Assembly: GCF_005697565.1 (NCBI RefSeq)
Contig: NZ_CP040004.1
Location: 558,001-622,000, forward strand
DNA: 64,000 nucleotides
Source: Candidatus Nanosynbacter featherlites
Lineage (GTDB): Bacteria > Patescibacteriota > Saccharimonadia > Saccharimonadales > Saccharimonadaceae
Direction of reading: 5' to 3'
The translations under genes were made by a program, and so were the position numbers. The notes under the pieces are model-generated. The model was given only the letters and a program-made list of their open reading frames with translations. It made no database searches and had not been told where the DNA came from. Shown piece after piece: positions 37,779 through 44,586 of the stretch; the stretch's first letter is position 1; the number at the start of each line of letters is the position of its first letter.

Positions 37779-39844
37779 AGTTTCACGTTTTGTAATATTT
37801 TTTCTTGAATAAACTGTTCGACCAAACTACGCAGTAGACCCGACTCGTCCTGCATAATTGCTTTATGTAGTGAACCGACGTTGCCCGCCCCTTGCACGTT
37901 TGGTAATAATGCAACGTCGTCAGAAATATTAACTAGCGAGGAGTCTACAGATTGTAACGGATCGCGATTTAGTAGATATTCACCAGTTATTCGAGAACTA
38001 CCGTCTGCTAGAGTAAATGTCCCCGTTCGCACTTGAGCATTGTTCGCACTATCGGTCACGCCGGTGTTGTTGTACGACAGTCCAATGGACACAATCCCCA
38101 AATCAACCAACTGTTTTAATTCACCAACAGAGGTGATGCCGTCACCGTCAGAATCTTGCCAGATTCGTAACAACGTGTATATTGCATCATTACTATCAAT
38201 CTTACCGTCCTTGTTATCGTCATATTCTGCCAACGCCGCAAAGCCACTTGATGCCAATGTCTTACCATCTTTCATCAGTGTACGGTCGCCAAATAATTCG
38301 TTACCACCATTGATGATTCCGTCACCATTTCTGTCATAAGCTAGCAACCCCTCTCCCGATCCAATCCACGACGTTCTTTCAGCAAAACCACTATTGTCCA
38401 AGTCAAAAAATGTATTCGACTCGTCAATTGATATTGTCGTTATTCCGTCACCATCCAAGTCAAACACCAGCGGGTCAACACGGCGGTCTTGATCAGCTTG
38501 AGCTTTCTGCGTATCGACATATGCTGACATGAAATCACCTGAAGCCAAGCGACGTTCAAATTGTTGCACAACATAATTTGCATATGCTATTTGATCGTGG
38601 CTATACGGACGATTAGATACAGAACCATCAGGTAGGATTATAAAATTATTGTAATATATGACGCCATCCTGTGACATAGTCGTTGGTAATGGAGGTTTGC
38701 TAATGACATCCGTGGTATAGTTCTTGTCAATCTTTGCACGCTCAATAACTTGAAAAGCATTAATTAAATTAAACAAATCACGCAGATTACGAACCGAAAG
38801 TTTTTGATCTGCTACAGTCTCTGTCATTTTGTATTGCAGGCCAGGCTTACTTGGATCATCACATAGAAACCTGTCCAAATTGTGCCGAGAAGTATTGAAG
38901 AGGCCCGAACCATCTTTACCCCCAACTCCCTCATACCCACTATAGACAGCCATCGTATCAGTAACCGAATACCTACCCGGCCCGCCTGCGATAGTATTTT
39001 TTATATTATTTATTTGACGCTTATATTCTAGCATATCTATATTGCCCTTACTAAGCCGCAGCCTAACGGCCAGCATTTTACCAAGGGCATTAAAGTTGAC
39101 TCGTTTGTAGTCCAGATCTGAGGTATCTATATGCTGTATCGTGCTACCAATCGGTACACCATACATCCCAACCCAATCTAGAGAGTTTACGTGGTCGGTT
39201 ATATTGTACTCGTTAAGCCTAGCCAGGGCAGACACGTCAAGAAGATTAGTTCCTATTCCAACAGCATTAAAGGTAATCGCCTGAATACCTCCATAATTAC
39301 CTCCTGACGAAAAATCTGAGGTTCTATATGTCAGATAGGAGGCCAGGCCACCACCCAGTGAATGACCGGTAGCAGTAGCGTTGTTGTGTCGAAGATATTT
39401 GAGGGCATCTTTTTTGCTAATATTATCATTGCCTGTAACTCGTGCGACGACAGACTGAGCAAATTCCAACGTATCCCAAAATTGCGCCAAGGGCGACAAA
39501 ACCATGGAACCAATTTGTGTATCTGTAGCAATGTCACTCAAGGCCGGCAGAAACCCTCTGTCGAGTTCGGTACCACGAAAGGCAAGAATAATTTTTCCGG
39601 AAGGAGATCTAAAAGCTACCCCAGCAAAACCAGAAACATCATCTTTTTCAAAATATACGAGAGTATAAGAACGGAGAGGGCTAGAGGGATCTTTGAGGAC
39701 AGAGAGCTCAGGCTTGTTTAAATCTTTTTCCGTAACAGCCTTACGCGAAATAAGTTCTTCAATGGTTGCACCTTCAAGAGATTTATCAAAATCTAAATAT
39801 GCTATAGCACTTAAGCTCAGATATTCTAGTGTATTTAATGACAT
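37577..39844 (-). CDS. Lipase-like N-terminal part of the frameshifted lipase-RTX gene
   Basis: An alpha/beta-hydrolase (class 3 lipase) region fills residues 1-230, with IILAFRGTE near 85 and the nucleophile elbow GHSLGGG at 160-166 (Ser162). A linker follows, then the EF-hand-like segment found in FrpC-type RTX proteins: FDLDGDGITT, FFDLDNSGFAERTSW, YDRNGDGIINGG, ELFGDRTL, IWQDSDGDGITSVGEL. Correct coding ends near residue 681 at the A6 run; beyond it the frame reads junk to a stop at 37577. The ATG at 39844 has GGGAGA 5 nt upstream and lies 1 nt after the stop of the small membrane-protein gene. It probably cleaves lipids outside the cell (inference). Confidence 0.88.
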   Translation of the reverse strand: MSLNTLEYLSLSAIAYLDFDKSLEGATIEELISRKAVTEKDLNKPELSVLKDPSSPLRSYTLVYFEKDDVSGFAGVAFRSPSGKIILAFRGTELDRGFLPALSDIATDTQIGSMVLSPLAQFWDTLEFAQSVVARVTGNDNISKKDALKYLRHNNATATGHSLGGGLASYLTYRTSDFSSGGNYGGIQAITFNAVGIGTNLLDVSALARLNEYNITDHVNSLDWVGMYGVPIGSTIQHIDTSDLDYKRVNFNALGKMLAVRLRLSKGNIDMLEYKRQINNIKNTIAGGPGRYSVTDTMAVYSGYEGVGGKDGSGLFNTSRHNLDRFLCDDPSKPGLQYKMTETVADQKLSVRNLRDLFNLINAFQVIERAKIDKNYTTDVISKPPLPTTMSQDGVIYYNNFIILPDGSVSNRPYSHDQIAYANYVVQQFERRLASGDFMSAYVDTQKAQADQDRRVDPLVFDLDGDGITTISIDESNTFFDLDNSGFAERTSWIGSGEGLLAYDRNGDGIINGGNELFGDRTLMKDGKTLASSGFAALAEYDDNKDGKIDSNDAIYTLLRIWQDSDGDGITSVGELKQLVDLGIVSIGLSYNNTGVTDSANNAQVRTGTFTLADGSSRITGEYLLNRDPLQSVDSSLVNISDDVALLPNVQGAGNVGSLHKAIMQDESGLLRSLVEQFIQEKILQNVKLWLRIFWRIGLELLLLIQRAAAICLTLGSWLYWKSFLARNFEDRRMLMQRLCYRGRMINYLKLYMCH
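37798..37803 (-). other. Frameshift site: A6 run in the lipase-RTX gene
   Basis: The minus strand reads GAAAAAATATT. One extra A (GAA AAA AAT ATT ACA) joins the lipase frame to the RTX frame exactly, and the whole 33675-39844 interval then becomes divisible by three. Confidence 0.85.
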
Positions 39845-39845
39845 A

Positions 39846-40571
39846 TCATTCTCCCATCTTAACAATGCATGACTCTACGTCGTCTTTGCTACCTAATTTA
39901 TTTTTATCAAAAAATATTTCACATCTTATTTGCGAGTTATTGTTTCTATTTATGTCTAGATCTACACTGTATATCCCCTCTTTTCGTAGCTTCTCTACTA
40001 TTCTAAATGCATAAGAAGACTTTTGGCTGTCGTTCGGAGCGTTTATTATTAACCTGTACAGGAAGCCTTTGTCCTTGGTTTTATTGTCCTCATACTTAGA
40101 CTGTTTATTTACAGAATCTACCAAATCTTCAGATAAGACAATTTCTGCCCGTGCACTATCTGCTTTATAGCCATTGCTGTTAGCGTTAACTTCTTTGACG
40201 ATAGATTCTAACTCCCTGCTGGCTTGGACTGACCAGATGGCGGCGATATATTGGTCGCTACAGTCAGAGGGATTTAAATAGTTGCAATCGATATCAAACT
40301 TTAGTTTTGGGTTTGACACTAGGTATGCTTGCGACATCCATATACCGTTGACCCCAAGGCCTCCATGTTTATATTCAGGTCTCTCTACCTTAAAATCCTC
40401 ATGATATTTACCTTTTAAATACTCTGACATCTTGCCCTGAACACTAGCTAATTTATTCTCATTTCGAATATATAACCCAGCCACGGCAATAATAAGCAGT
40501 ACTGCTAAGCTACCTAGGAACAATAATAATCTATATTGCTTGTTCTTTTTCTGGTTGCGCTTCTTGGACAT
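39846..40571 (-). CDS. Small membrane-anchored protein upstream of the lipase-RTX gene, 241 aa
   Basis: Not assigned to a family. A lysine-rich cytoplasmic start (SKKRNQKKNKQYR), one membrane helix (about residues 15-36), then an extracytoplasmic domain with KYHEDFKVERPEYKHGGLG and AYLVSNPKLKFDID, two cysteines near a DCNYLNPSDC motif, and a mixed alpha/beta C-terminal half. The pattern KYxxxFxV...GGLG...AYPKDNPxxxF recalls small membrane proteins seen beside secreted toxins in Gram-positives (from memory, weak). The ATG at 40571 (GGAGG, 5 nt) is chosen over the longer frame to 40652. It is first in the operon and 1 nt from the effector gene, so it may be a self-protection or anchoring partner. 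Confidence 0.78.
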   Translation of the reverse strand: MSKKRNQKKNKQYRLLLFLGSLAVLLIIAVAGLYIRNENKLASVQGKMSEYLKGKYHEDFKVERPEYKHGGLGVNGIWMSQAYLVSNPKLKFDIDCNYLNPSDCSDQYIAAIWSVQASRELESIVKEVNANSNGYKADSARAEIVLSEDLVDSVNKQSKYEDNKTKDKGFLYRLIINAPNDSQKSSYAFRIVEKLRKEGIYSVDLDINRNNNSQIRCEIFFDKNKLGSKDDVESCIVKMGE

Positions 40572-40604
40572 CAAACCCTCCAACAGTCTTATCTTTATGC
40601 TTTC

Positions 40605-40633
40605 ATTGTAACCCAACCACAAGCAATATACAA
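40605..40633 (-). promoter_or_regulatory. Promoter of the lipase-RTX operon
   Basis: TTGTAT, 17 nt, TACAAT on the minus strand, then a leader of about 28 nt containing GGAGG. Confidence 0.7.
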
Positions 40634-40635
40634 CG

Positions 40636-40667
40636 AAAATATAGACAGCCAAAGCTGCCTATATTTT
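40636..40667 (-). terminator. Terminator between tRNA-Glu and the lipase-RTX operon
   Basis: AAAATATAG-(A)-CAGC, loop CAAA, GCTG-(C)-CTATATTTT: a long A/T-flanked inverted repeat that could work in either direction. It isolates the RTX promoter from tRNA-Glu. Confidence 0.75.
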
Positions 40668-40680
40668 GATAATTTCTCTG

Positions 40681-40755
40681 TGGTGACCTTACCGGGAATC
40701 GAACCCGGATTGCCAGGATGAAAACCTGGTGTCCTAACCGTTAGACGATAAGGCC
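40681..40755 (-). tRNA. tRNA-Glu (anticodon TTC)
   Basis: Acceptor GGCCTTA pairs with TAAGGTC. The anticodon arm has loop TTTTCAT, the T arm has GGTTCGATTCC, discriminator A, and CCA is encoded. Confidence 0.95.
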
Positions 40756-40765
40756 AACGTCACGA

Positions 40766-40794
40766 ATTATAGCAAATTGTCAGTCAGTTGTCTA
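40766..40794 (-). promoter_or_regulatory. Promoter of tRNA-Glu
   Basis: TAGACA, 17 nt ending TGC, TATAAT, 10 nt before the mature 5' end. Confidence 0.8.
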
Positions 40795-40846
40795 CAGGTG
40801 GCCAAAGCAATTTTCCGCTTCATTTCTCATTTGGCGTCGTTTCTTA

Positions 40847-40852
40847 TATAAT
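40847..40852 (+). promoter_or_regulatory. -10 box of the 70-residue membrane-protein gene
   Basis: TATAAT, 7 nt before the ATG at 40860; no clear -35. Confidence 0.6.
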
Positions 40853-40859
40853 AATATCC

Positions 40860-41072
40860 ATGGCAAAGCAAAAGAAGAAACGCAACAAAAAGTACACTGG
40901 TGCGGACGCTGCCACCAAGCGGCCATCAATCACTCGCGTTAGTGCAGTCAACCGTTCACGGTTTGGCCAGTGGCGTCATGATCACCAACGACAGCTCAGC
41001 ATTGCACGCACTGTCGCCATCATCATCGTTACGCTTATCATCATCGTTTCGGGCGTCATGAGCTTATTCTGA
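40860..41072 (+). CDS. Small single-pass membrane protein, 70 aa
   Basis: No family recognised. A very basic N terminus (MAKQKKKRNKKY) and polar middle are followed by one C-terminal helix (TVAIIIVTLIIIVSGVMSLF). The frame could open earlier at 40788, but the TATAAT box 7 nt before 40860 and the normal-looking MAKQKKK start decide the choice. It is convergent with the histidine kinase, 6 nt away. Such small basic tail-anchored proteins are hard to place. Confidence 0.6.
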   Translation: MAKQKKKRNKKYTGADAATKRPSITRVSAVNRSRFGQWRHDHQRQLSIARTVAIIIVTLIIIVSGVMSLF

Positions 41073-41078
41073 CACCAC

Positions 41079-42371
41079 CTACTTTACCGGCAGACGAAAC
41101 CCAAAGGTACTGCCTTTACTCTCTTTTGATTCAAATACCATCTGACCGCCGTGCGCCAGGACAACCTTGCGCGCCAAAAACAGCCCGATCCCCGTACCGT
41201 CTGGGCGTTTTTTGCGAGCGTTTGAGCCACGGAAAAACTTACTGAACAAATTTGCTTTCTCCGCGTCAGGAACGCCGATACCAGTGTCTTTGACGGTAAA
41301 CACCACATCGTCATCATCTCTGGTCAGTTTTACTTTGATGGTCGTGTCGGGCTTTGAGTAATACAGTGCATTTTCAATCATATTCATCATCACCTGTCGC
41401 AATTTTTCACCATCCACCATGGGCTGCGGGATGTCTTTGTCGATGTCCACTGCTATTTTGACATGTCGCTGTTTGGACATGGTTTTTAGGAATGCAACCT
41501 CGTCCTTGACCAGTTGCGCCAAGTCAGTCGCTTGACGGTTGATGACGAATTTGCCCGTTTGCAGCCTGGACACACTCAAAAAGTCACCAATGAGCTGCAC
41601 CATTCTTTCACTTGAGCCAAAAGCTTCGGTCAATACAGTGCGCTGCGTCGCGTTGATCGGCCCCAGGTCACCCTCTAACATCATATCCAAATAGCCCTTG
41701 ATGCTGGTCAGCGGGGTTCGCAGCTGGTGTGATGCCATAGAGATGAATTCGTCTTTGGCGGCGTCCAGTCGTTGCAATTGGCGGTTACTGATCCTGAGTT
41801 CCCTCGTTGCATCGATAATTTTCTGTTGCAACGTCTCGTTAAGCTGCCGTACTTCGGCCATGGCGAGTGAGTTTTTGACTGCCACCACCAATTCACCGCT
41901 CATGGTTTCCAGGAGGGAAATATCTCGCCGCGTGTAGCGCTTGGCTCGTCTGCCAAACAACACACAACCAACACATTCGTGGTCCATGGCTAGCGGCAGG
42001 ATGACTTCAATGTGATACATCGCCAAACTTTGCTGCAATGATTCATCCGCCAAATCTTTGACGAGCACCACTTCGTTGTAGCGATAATGCCGATGAATAT
42101 GCTTTGTTAATCGCGCGACGTCAATTGCCGGAAGAACTCGCTTACTGGTGCTCTCCAGCCTGAAGCTGTCACCAATTTTTACCGCTAGCGTCACAGATTC
42201 CGCCTGAAATGACCGCCGCAAAAAACATTTCATGCGCTTCAAAAATACGTCCAAATCAGTACTGCGCAGTAACAACATACCCATCTCAGCAAAAAATTCT
42301 TGCTTGCGCATGCGACTGGTCTTCAACACATGAGTCGCTTTTTTCAGAGATTGCCCATAGTCTCTATCCAT
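41079..42371 (-). CDS. Soluble GAF-domain sensor histidine kinase, 430 aa
   Basis: There is no membrane helix, so the signal is probably cytoplasmic. A GAF domain (about 25-170) contains Cys residues at CVGC. A coiled-coil linker, the HisKA box with H215 in MASHQLRTPL, and HATPase motifs N (NMIENALYYS), G1 (DTGIGVP), F (FSKFFRG) and G2 (GTGIGLFLAR) follow. Its divergent neighbour is a lone receiver protein, the obvious phosphorylation partner. A TATATT box lies 7 nt before the ATG. Confidence 0.93.
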   Translation of the reverse strand: MDRDYGQSLKKATHVLKTSRMRKQEFFAEMGMLLLRSTDLDVFLKRMKCFLRRSFQAESVTLAVKIGDSFRLESTSKRVLPAIDVARLTKHIHRHYRYNEVVLVKDLADESLQQSLAMYHIEVILPLAMDHECVGCVLFGRRAKRYTRRDISLLETMSGELVVAVKNSLAMAEVRQLNETLQQKIIDATRELRISNRQLQRLDAAKDEFISMASHQLRTPLTSIKGYLDMMLEGDLGPINATQRTVLTEAFGSSERMVQLIGDFLSVSRLQTGKFVINRQATDLAQLVKDEVAFLKTMSKQRHVKIAVDIDKDIPQPMVDGEKLRQVMMNMIENALYYSKPDTTIKVKLTRDDDDVVFTVKDTGIGVPDAEKANLFSKFFRGSNARKKRPDGTGIGLFLARKVVLAHGGQMVFESKESKGSTFGFRLPVK

Positions 42372-42378
42372 GCATATA

Positions 42379-42384
42379 AATATA
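42379..42384 (-). promoter_or_regulatory. -10 box of the histidine kinase gene
   Basis: TATATT, 7 nt before the ATG at 42371; 35 nt from the divergent response-regulator promoter. Confidence 0.55.
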
Positions 42385-42415
42385 AGCGATTTAGGCCTTC
42401 TCGTCCAGATATCTG

Positions 42416-42424
42416 TGCTATAAT
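42416..42424 (+). promoter_or_regulatory. Extended -10 promoter of the response regulator
   Basis: TGC-TATAAT, 6 nt before the ATG at 42431. Confidence 0.75.
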
Positions 42425-42430
42425 GAGCCT

Positions 42431-42796
42431 ATGAAGAAGATTGCCATTATCGAAGACGATCCAGCTATTAGCCAGATGTACCGCATGAAATTTGAGGCTG
42501 ATGATTTTGATGTACGACTCGCAGCCGATGGCAAAGTGGGCGTCGAATTAGTTGAGAAATTTACCCCAGATATCATTTTGCTTGATTTACAAATGCCAGA
42601 AATGGATGGATTGACCGCCTTGAAAAAAATTCGTTCTCACGCGTGGGGCAAAACCGTTCCAGTCATCGTTCTGACGAATTTGAGCGAAGAAGAAGCGCCT
42701 GACGAACTGCGAGTTCTCAACATTCACAGCTACATCGTCAAGGCAAATTTGACACCACGCCAAGTAGTCAGCAAAGTCAAAGACGTCATCGGCTAA
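42431..42796 (+). CDS. Single-domain response regulator (receiver only), 121 aa
   Basis: A CheY-like receiver: acidic pair in IIEDDPA (about 8-10), phospho-acceptor D52 in LLDLQMPEMDG, the conserved Thr in VIVLTNLS and Lys in YIVKANL. No output domain follows; the chain stops after helix 5. It must therefore act through protein contacts, for example on the type IV pilus, or pass phosphate on (inference). It is divergent from the GAF histidine kinase, with a leaderless-type promoter. Confidence 0.94.
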   Translation: MKKIAIIEDDPAISQMYRMKFEADDFDVRLAADGKVGVELVEKFTPDIILLDLQMPEMDGLTALKKIRSHAWGKTVPVIVLTNLSEEEAPDELRVLNIHSYIVKANLTPRQVVSKVKDVIG

Positions 42797-42801
42797 CTCA
42801 C

Positions 42802-43608
42802 CTATTGTTTTTGTCGATTGGCAATCGCCAGGCAGGCATTGATCAAATTATCAAACAGCGCCGCCACCGTCAGCGGTCCAACACCGCCTTTTTCGGGCGT
42901 GATCGACACGTCCTGCCGGTCACGCACTTCTTTGGCAACATCGCCAACTATTTTGCCCTTGTCAGACGCGGTGCCCGCATCAACCACAATTGCGCCAGGC
43001 TGCACCATATCAGACGAAATAACACCCGGACTGCCCGTGGCGGTAACAATCACTTCAAAATTAACTAACCGCGCCAAGTCATCCCCCATGTCAAAGACGA
43101 CCGGCTCCAAACCAGACCGACGCCACATATCCACCAGTGGTGCGCCCACCAGTCGACCATGTCCAACCACAGCGATGCGCTTTTTGGACAAATCAATACC
43201 GTGGCCCGACAATAGCCAATTGATAGCCGTTGGCGTTGCCGCCTCAAACGACGAACGAGGATTGAGCCCATCGACATCTTTTTCTGGCGCAACCGCAGCC
43301 AATACTTCGTCCGTCTGAGTTGGGTCTTTTAGTGGCAGCTGCACAATAATTCCCTGCACATCTTCTCGCACATTCAGCTGCTGAACCGTCTCCAATACAT
43401 CTTCCACGTGGTGAATTTCTGTATCAATCAAAATATCCGCACCATAGTTATGCTTCAAGCGCATATATGTTTCAATCACTGGATTGTCGGTGTTTGTGAC
43501 GATTGCCAATCGAGGCTGAATATGCCACGCTTGGCGCAATGCTCGAACTTGCTTGGCTTGACGCTCTTTGATAAAACTTGCCAAATCTGTACCAGTGAGT
43601 ATTTTCAT
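42802..43608 (-). CDS. folD: Methylene-tetrahydrofolate dehydrogenase/cyclohydrolase FolD, 268 aa
   Basis: Links methylene-THF to formyl-THF with NADP(H). TYMRLKHNYGADI corresponds to the usual YVxxKxKxAxxxGI site. QLPLKDPTQ and DVDGLNP are substrate motifs, and VVGHGRLVGAPLVDMW is the nucleotide site (normally GRSxxVGxP). EKGGVGPLTVAALFDN is the C-terminal signature (usual PGGVGPMTxAxLxxN). The frame can open at 43617, but TGG-TAGAAT sits 7 nt before the ATG at 43608 and would leave the upstream ATG untranscribed. With glyA in the window, it supplies one-carbon units. Confidence 0.94.
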   Translation of the reverse strand: MKILTGTDLASFIKERQAKQVRALRQAWHIQPRLAIVTNTDNPVIETYMRLKHNYGADILIDTEIHHVEDVLETVQQLNVREDVQGIIVQLPLKDPTQTDEVLAAVAPEKDVDGLNPRSSFEAATPTAINWLLSGHGIDLSKKRIAVVGHGRLVGAPLVDMWRRSGLEPVVFDMGDDLARLVNFEVIVTATGSPGVISSDMVQPGAIVVDAGTASDKGKIVGDVAKEVRDRQDVSITPEKGGVGPLTVAALFDNLINACLAIANRQKQ

Positions 43609-43615
43609 CTCTATC

Positions 43616-43624
43616 ATTCTACCA
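43616..43624 (-). promoter_or_regulatory. Extended -10 promoter of folD
   Basis: TGG-TAGAAT, 7 nt before the chosen ATG (43608); it overlaps the alternative upstream ATG. Confidence 0.55.
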
Positions 43625-43635
43625 AATGAGCCTGC

Positions 43636-43664
43636 TTGAGTACAGGTATCAGCTATGGTATAAT
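43636..43664 (+). promoter_or_regulatory. Promoter of tRNA-His
   Basis: TTGAGT, 17 nt ending TGG, TATAAT, about 17 nt before the tRNA. Confidence 0.8.
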
Positions 43665-43681
43665 GCTAGAAGCTTGCGTAT

Positions 43682-43759
43682 GGCGGATGTAGCTCAGTTG
43701 GTTAGAGCGCTGGATTGTGGCTCCGGAGGCCGTGGGTTCGACCCCCATCATTCGCCCCA
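43682..43759 (+). tRNA. tRNA-His (anticodon GTG)
   Basis: Acceptor GCGGATG/CATTCGC plus an encoded G-1 facing C73, the His identity pair. Anticodon loop ATTGTGG, T loop TTCGA, CCA encoded. Confidence 0.95.
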
Positions 43760-43763
43760 AGCA

Positions 43764-43792
43764 TTGATTTGTGGCATAATATGTGCTAAAAT
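43764..43792 (+). promoter_or_regulatory. Promoter of tRNA-Lys
   Basis: TTGATT, 17 nt ending TGC, TAAAAT in the gap between tRNA-His and tRNA-Lys. Confidence 0.65.
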
Positions 43793-43801
43793 CACACGTA
43801 T

Positions 43802-43878
43802 GGGCCAGTAGCTCAGCTGGTTAGAGCACCTGCCTCTTAAGCAGGGTGTCGAGGGTTCGAGCCCCTCCTGGCCCTCCA
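43802..43878 (+). tRNA. tRNA-Lys (anticodon CTT)
   Basis: Acceptor GGGCCAG/CTGGCCC, anticodon stem CCTGC/GCAGG with loop CTCTTAA, T arm GGGTTCGAGCCCC, discriminator T, CCA encoded. Confidence 0.95.
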
Positions 43879-43884
43879 AAATAA

Positions 43885-43912
43885 CCTCACACGCGTGTGA
43901 GGATTTTATTTT
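43885..43912 (+). terminator. Terminator after tRNA-Lys
   Basis: An 18-nt perfect palindrome CCTCACACGCGTGTGAGG followed by ATTTTATTTT, 6 nt after the tRNA. Confidence 0.9.
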
Positions 43913-43915
43913 GCC

Positions 43916-44338
43916 TTATGCATACGGATTGTACCGATGGGAAGGCGGTTCGTGAAATGATGACCTTGGTCTGTTGAGTCCCATCGGGCGAGCGTTGGCA
44001 TTTGAAGATTGCCGATTTGGCCTATTCGTTTCAGTCTTGGCAGTATGCGGTTTTCTATTTGAAAGACTTTGTCCTACTGGTTGCTTAGCTTTATGATCAT
44101 GCCCTGAAGAAACCACCCCTAATTCCATACCAAATCGACGCACGTGACCATGACCATTAGCCATGGTAGAACTTTGATAGTTATTGATGTATTGGCGATC
44201 TGAATTTGCCCGATGTTTTCTGTTGATGCTTCGTCCTGTATGTCCGTACGCAGTAAAACCGTCAATCGACCCTCGTCGAGGATCAGATAGTCTCATCATC
44301 ATTTCTCGAGACATGCGTGGCTTGTGACTCGCATCCAT
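43916..44338 (-). CDS. Hypothetical basic, probably disordered protein, 140 aa
   Basis: No homology recognised. The composition is unusual: rich in R, H, N, S, G and P with almost no hydrophobic core, for example RRGSIDGFTAYGHTG and NRPRSSFHEPPSHRYNPYA. The ATG at 44338 lies about 20 nt downstream of tRNA-Arg(TCT) on the same strand, and no clear ribosome site or promoter of its own is visible. It could be a real nucleic-acid-binding tail-type protein or an open frame by chance. The 3' end meets the tRNA-Lys terminator. Confidence 0.4.
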   Translation of the reverse strand: MDASHKPRMSREMMMRLSDPRRGSIDGFTAYGHTGRSINRKHRANSDRQYINNYQSSTMANGHGHVRRFGMELGVVSSGHDHKAKQPVGQSLSNRKPHTAKTETNRPNRQSSNANARPMGLNRPRSSFHEPPSHRYNPYA

Positions 44339-44358
44339 AATTGATACTCGTAATACTG

Positions 44359-44435
44359 TGGCGCCCCGAGTAGGATTCGAACCTACGACCTTAGGCTTAG
44401 AAGTCCTCTGCTCTATCCAGCTGAGCTATCAGGGC
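44359..44435 (-). tRNA. tRNA-Arg (anticodon TCT)
   Basis: Acceptor GCCCTGA/TCGGGGC, T stem GTAGG/CCTAC, CCA encoded, loop CTTCTAA. In the anticodon stem only the three middle pairs form; positions 31 and 39 read A and G and positions 27 and 43 read G and A. Confidence 0.9.
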
Positions 44436-44438
44436 GTA

Positions 44439-44467
44439 TTCACATTATAGCATCTTTCTGCTATAAT
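44439..44467 (+). promoter_or_regulatory. Promoter of tRNA-Gly
   Basis: TTCACA, 17 nt ending TGC, TATAAT. It overlaps the oppositely oriented tRNA-Arg promoter. Confidence 0.8.
44444..44452 (-). promoter_or_regulatory. Extended -10 promoter of tRNA-Arg(TCT)
   Basis: TGC-TATAAT on the minus strand, 8 nt before the tRNA; its bases lie inside the divergent tRNA-Gly promoter. Confidence 0.7.
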
Positions 44468-44478
44468 CATACAAGCTT

Positions 44479-44553
44479 GCGGGTGTAGTACAGCGGTTAG
44501 TATGCAAGTTTTCCAAACTTGAGATCGGAGTTCGATTCTCCGCACCCGCACCA
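44479..44553 (+). tRNA. tRNA-Gly (anticodon TCC)
   Basis: Acceptor GCGGGTG/CACCCGC, anticodon stem CAAGT/ACTTG with loop TTTCCAA, T arm GGAGTTCGATTCTCC, discriminator A, CCA encoded. Confidence 0.95.
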
Positions 44554-44586
44554 ATTTTAAGATAATTCTCATCCATAAAGGGCATC

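Noticed and set aside
37577..37797. The hydrophobic C-terminal tail of the lipase frame (WLRIFWRIGLELLLLI) as a membrane anchor
   Set aside because: It is the out-of-frame reading of the RTX N-terminal region, whose own frame gives NWAGVTPVDPKSRG, a family-like sequence.
43916..44338. Treating the basic 140-codon frame as a confident gene
   Set aside because: No ribosome site, no promoter of its own and no family; kept only as a low-confidence feature.
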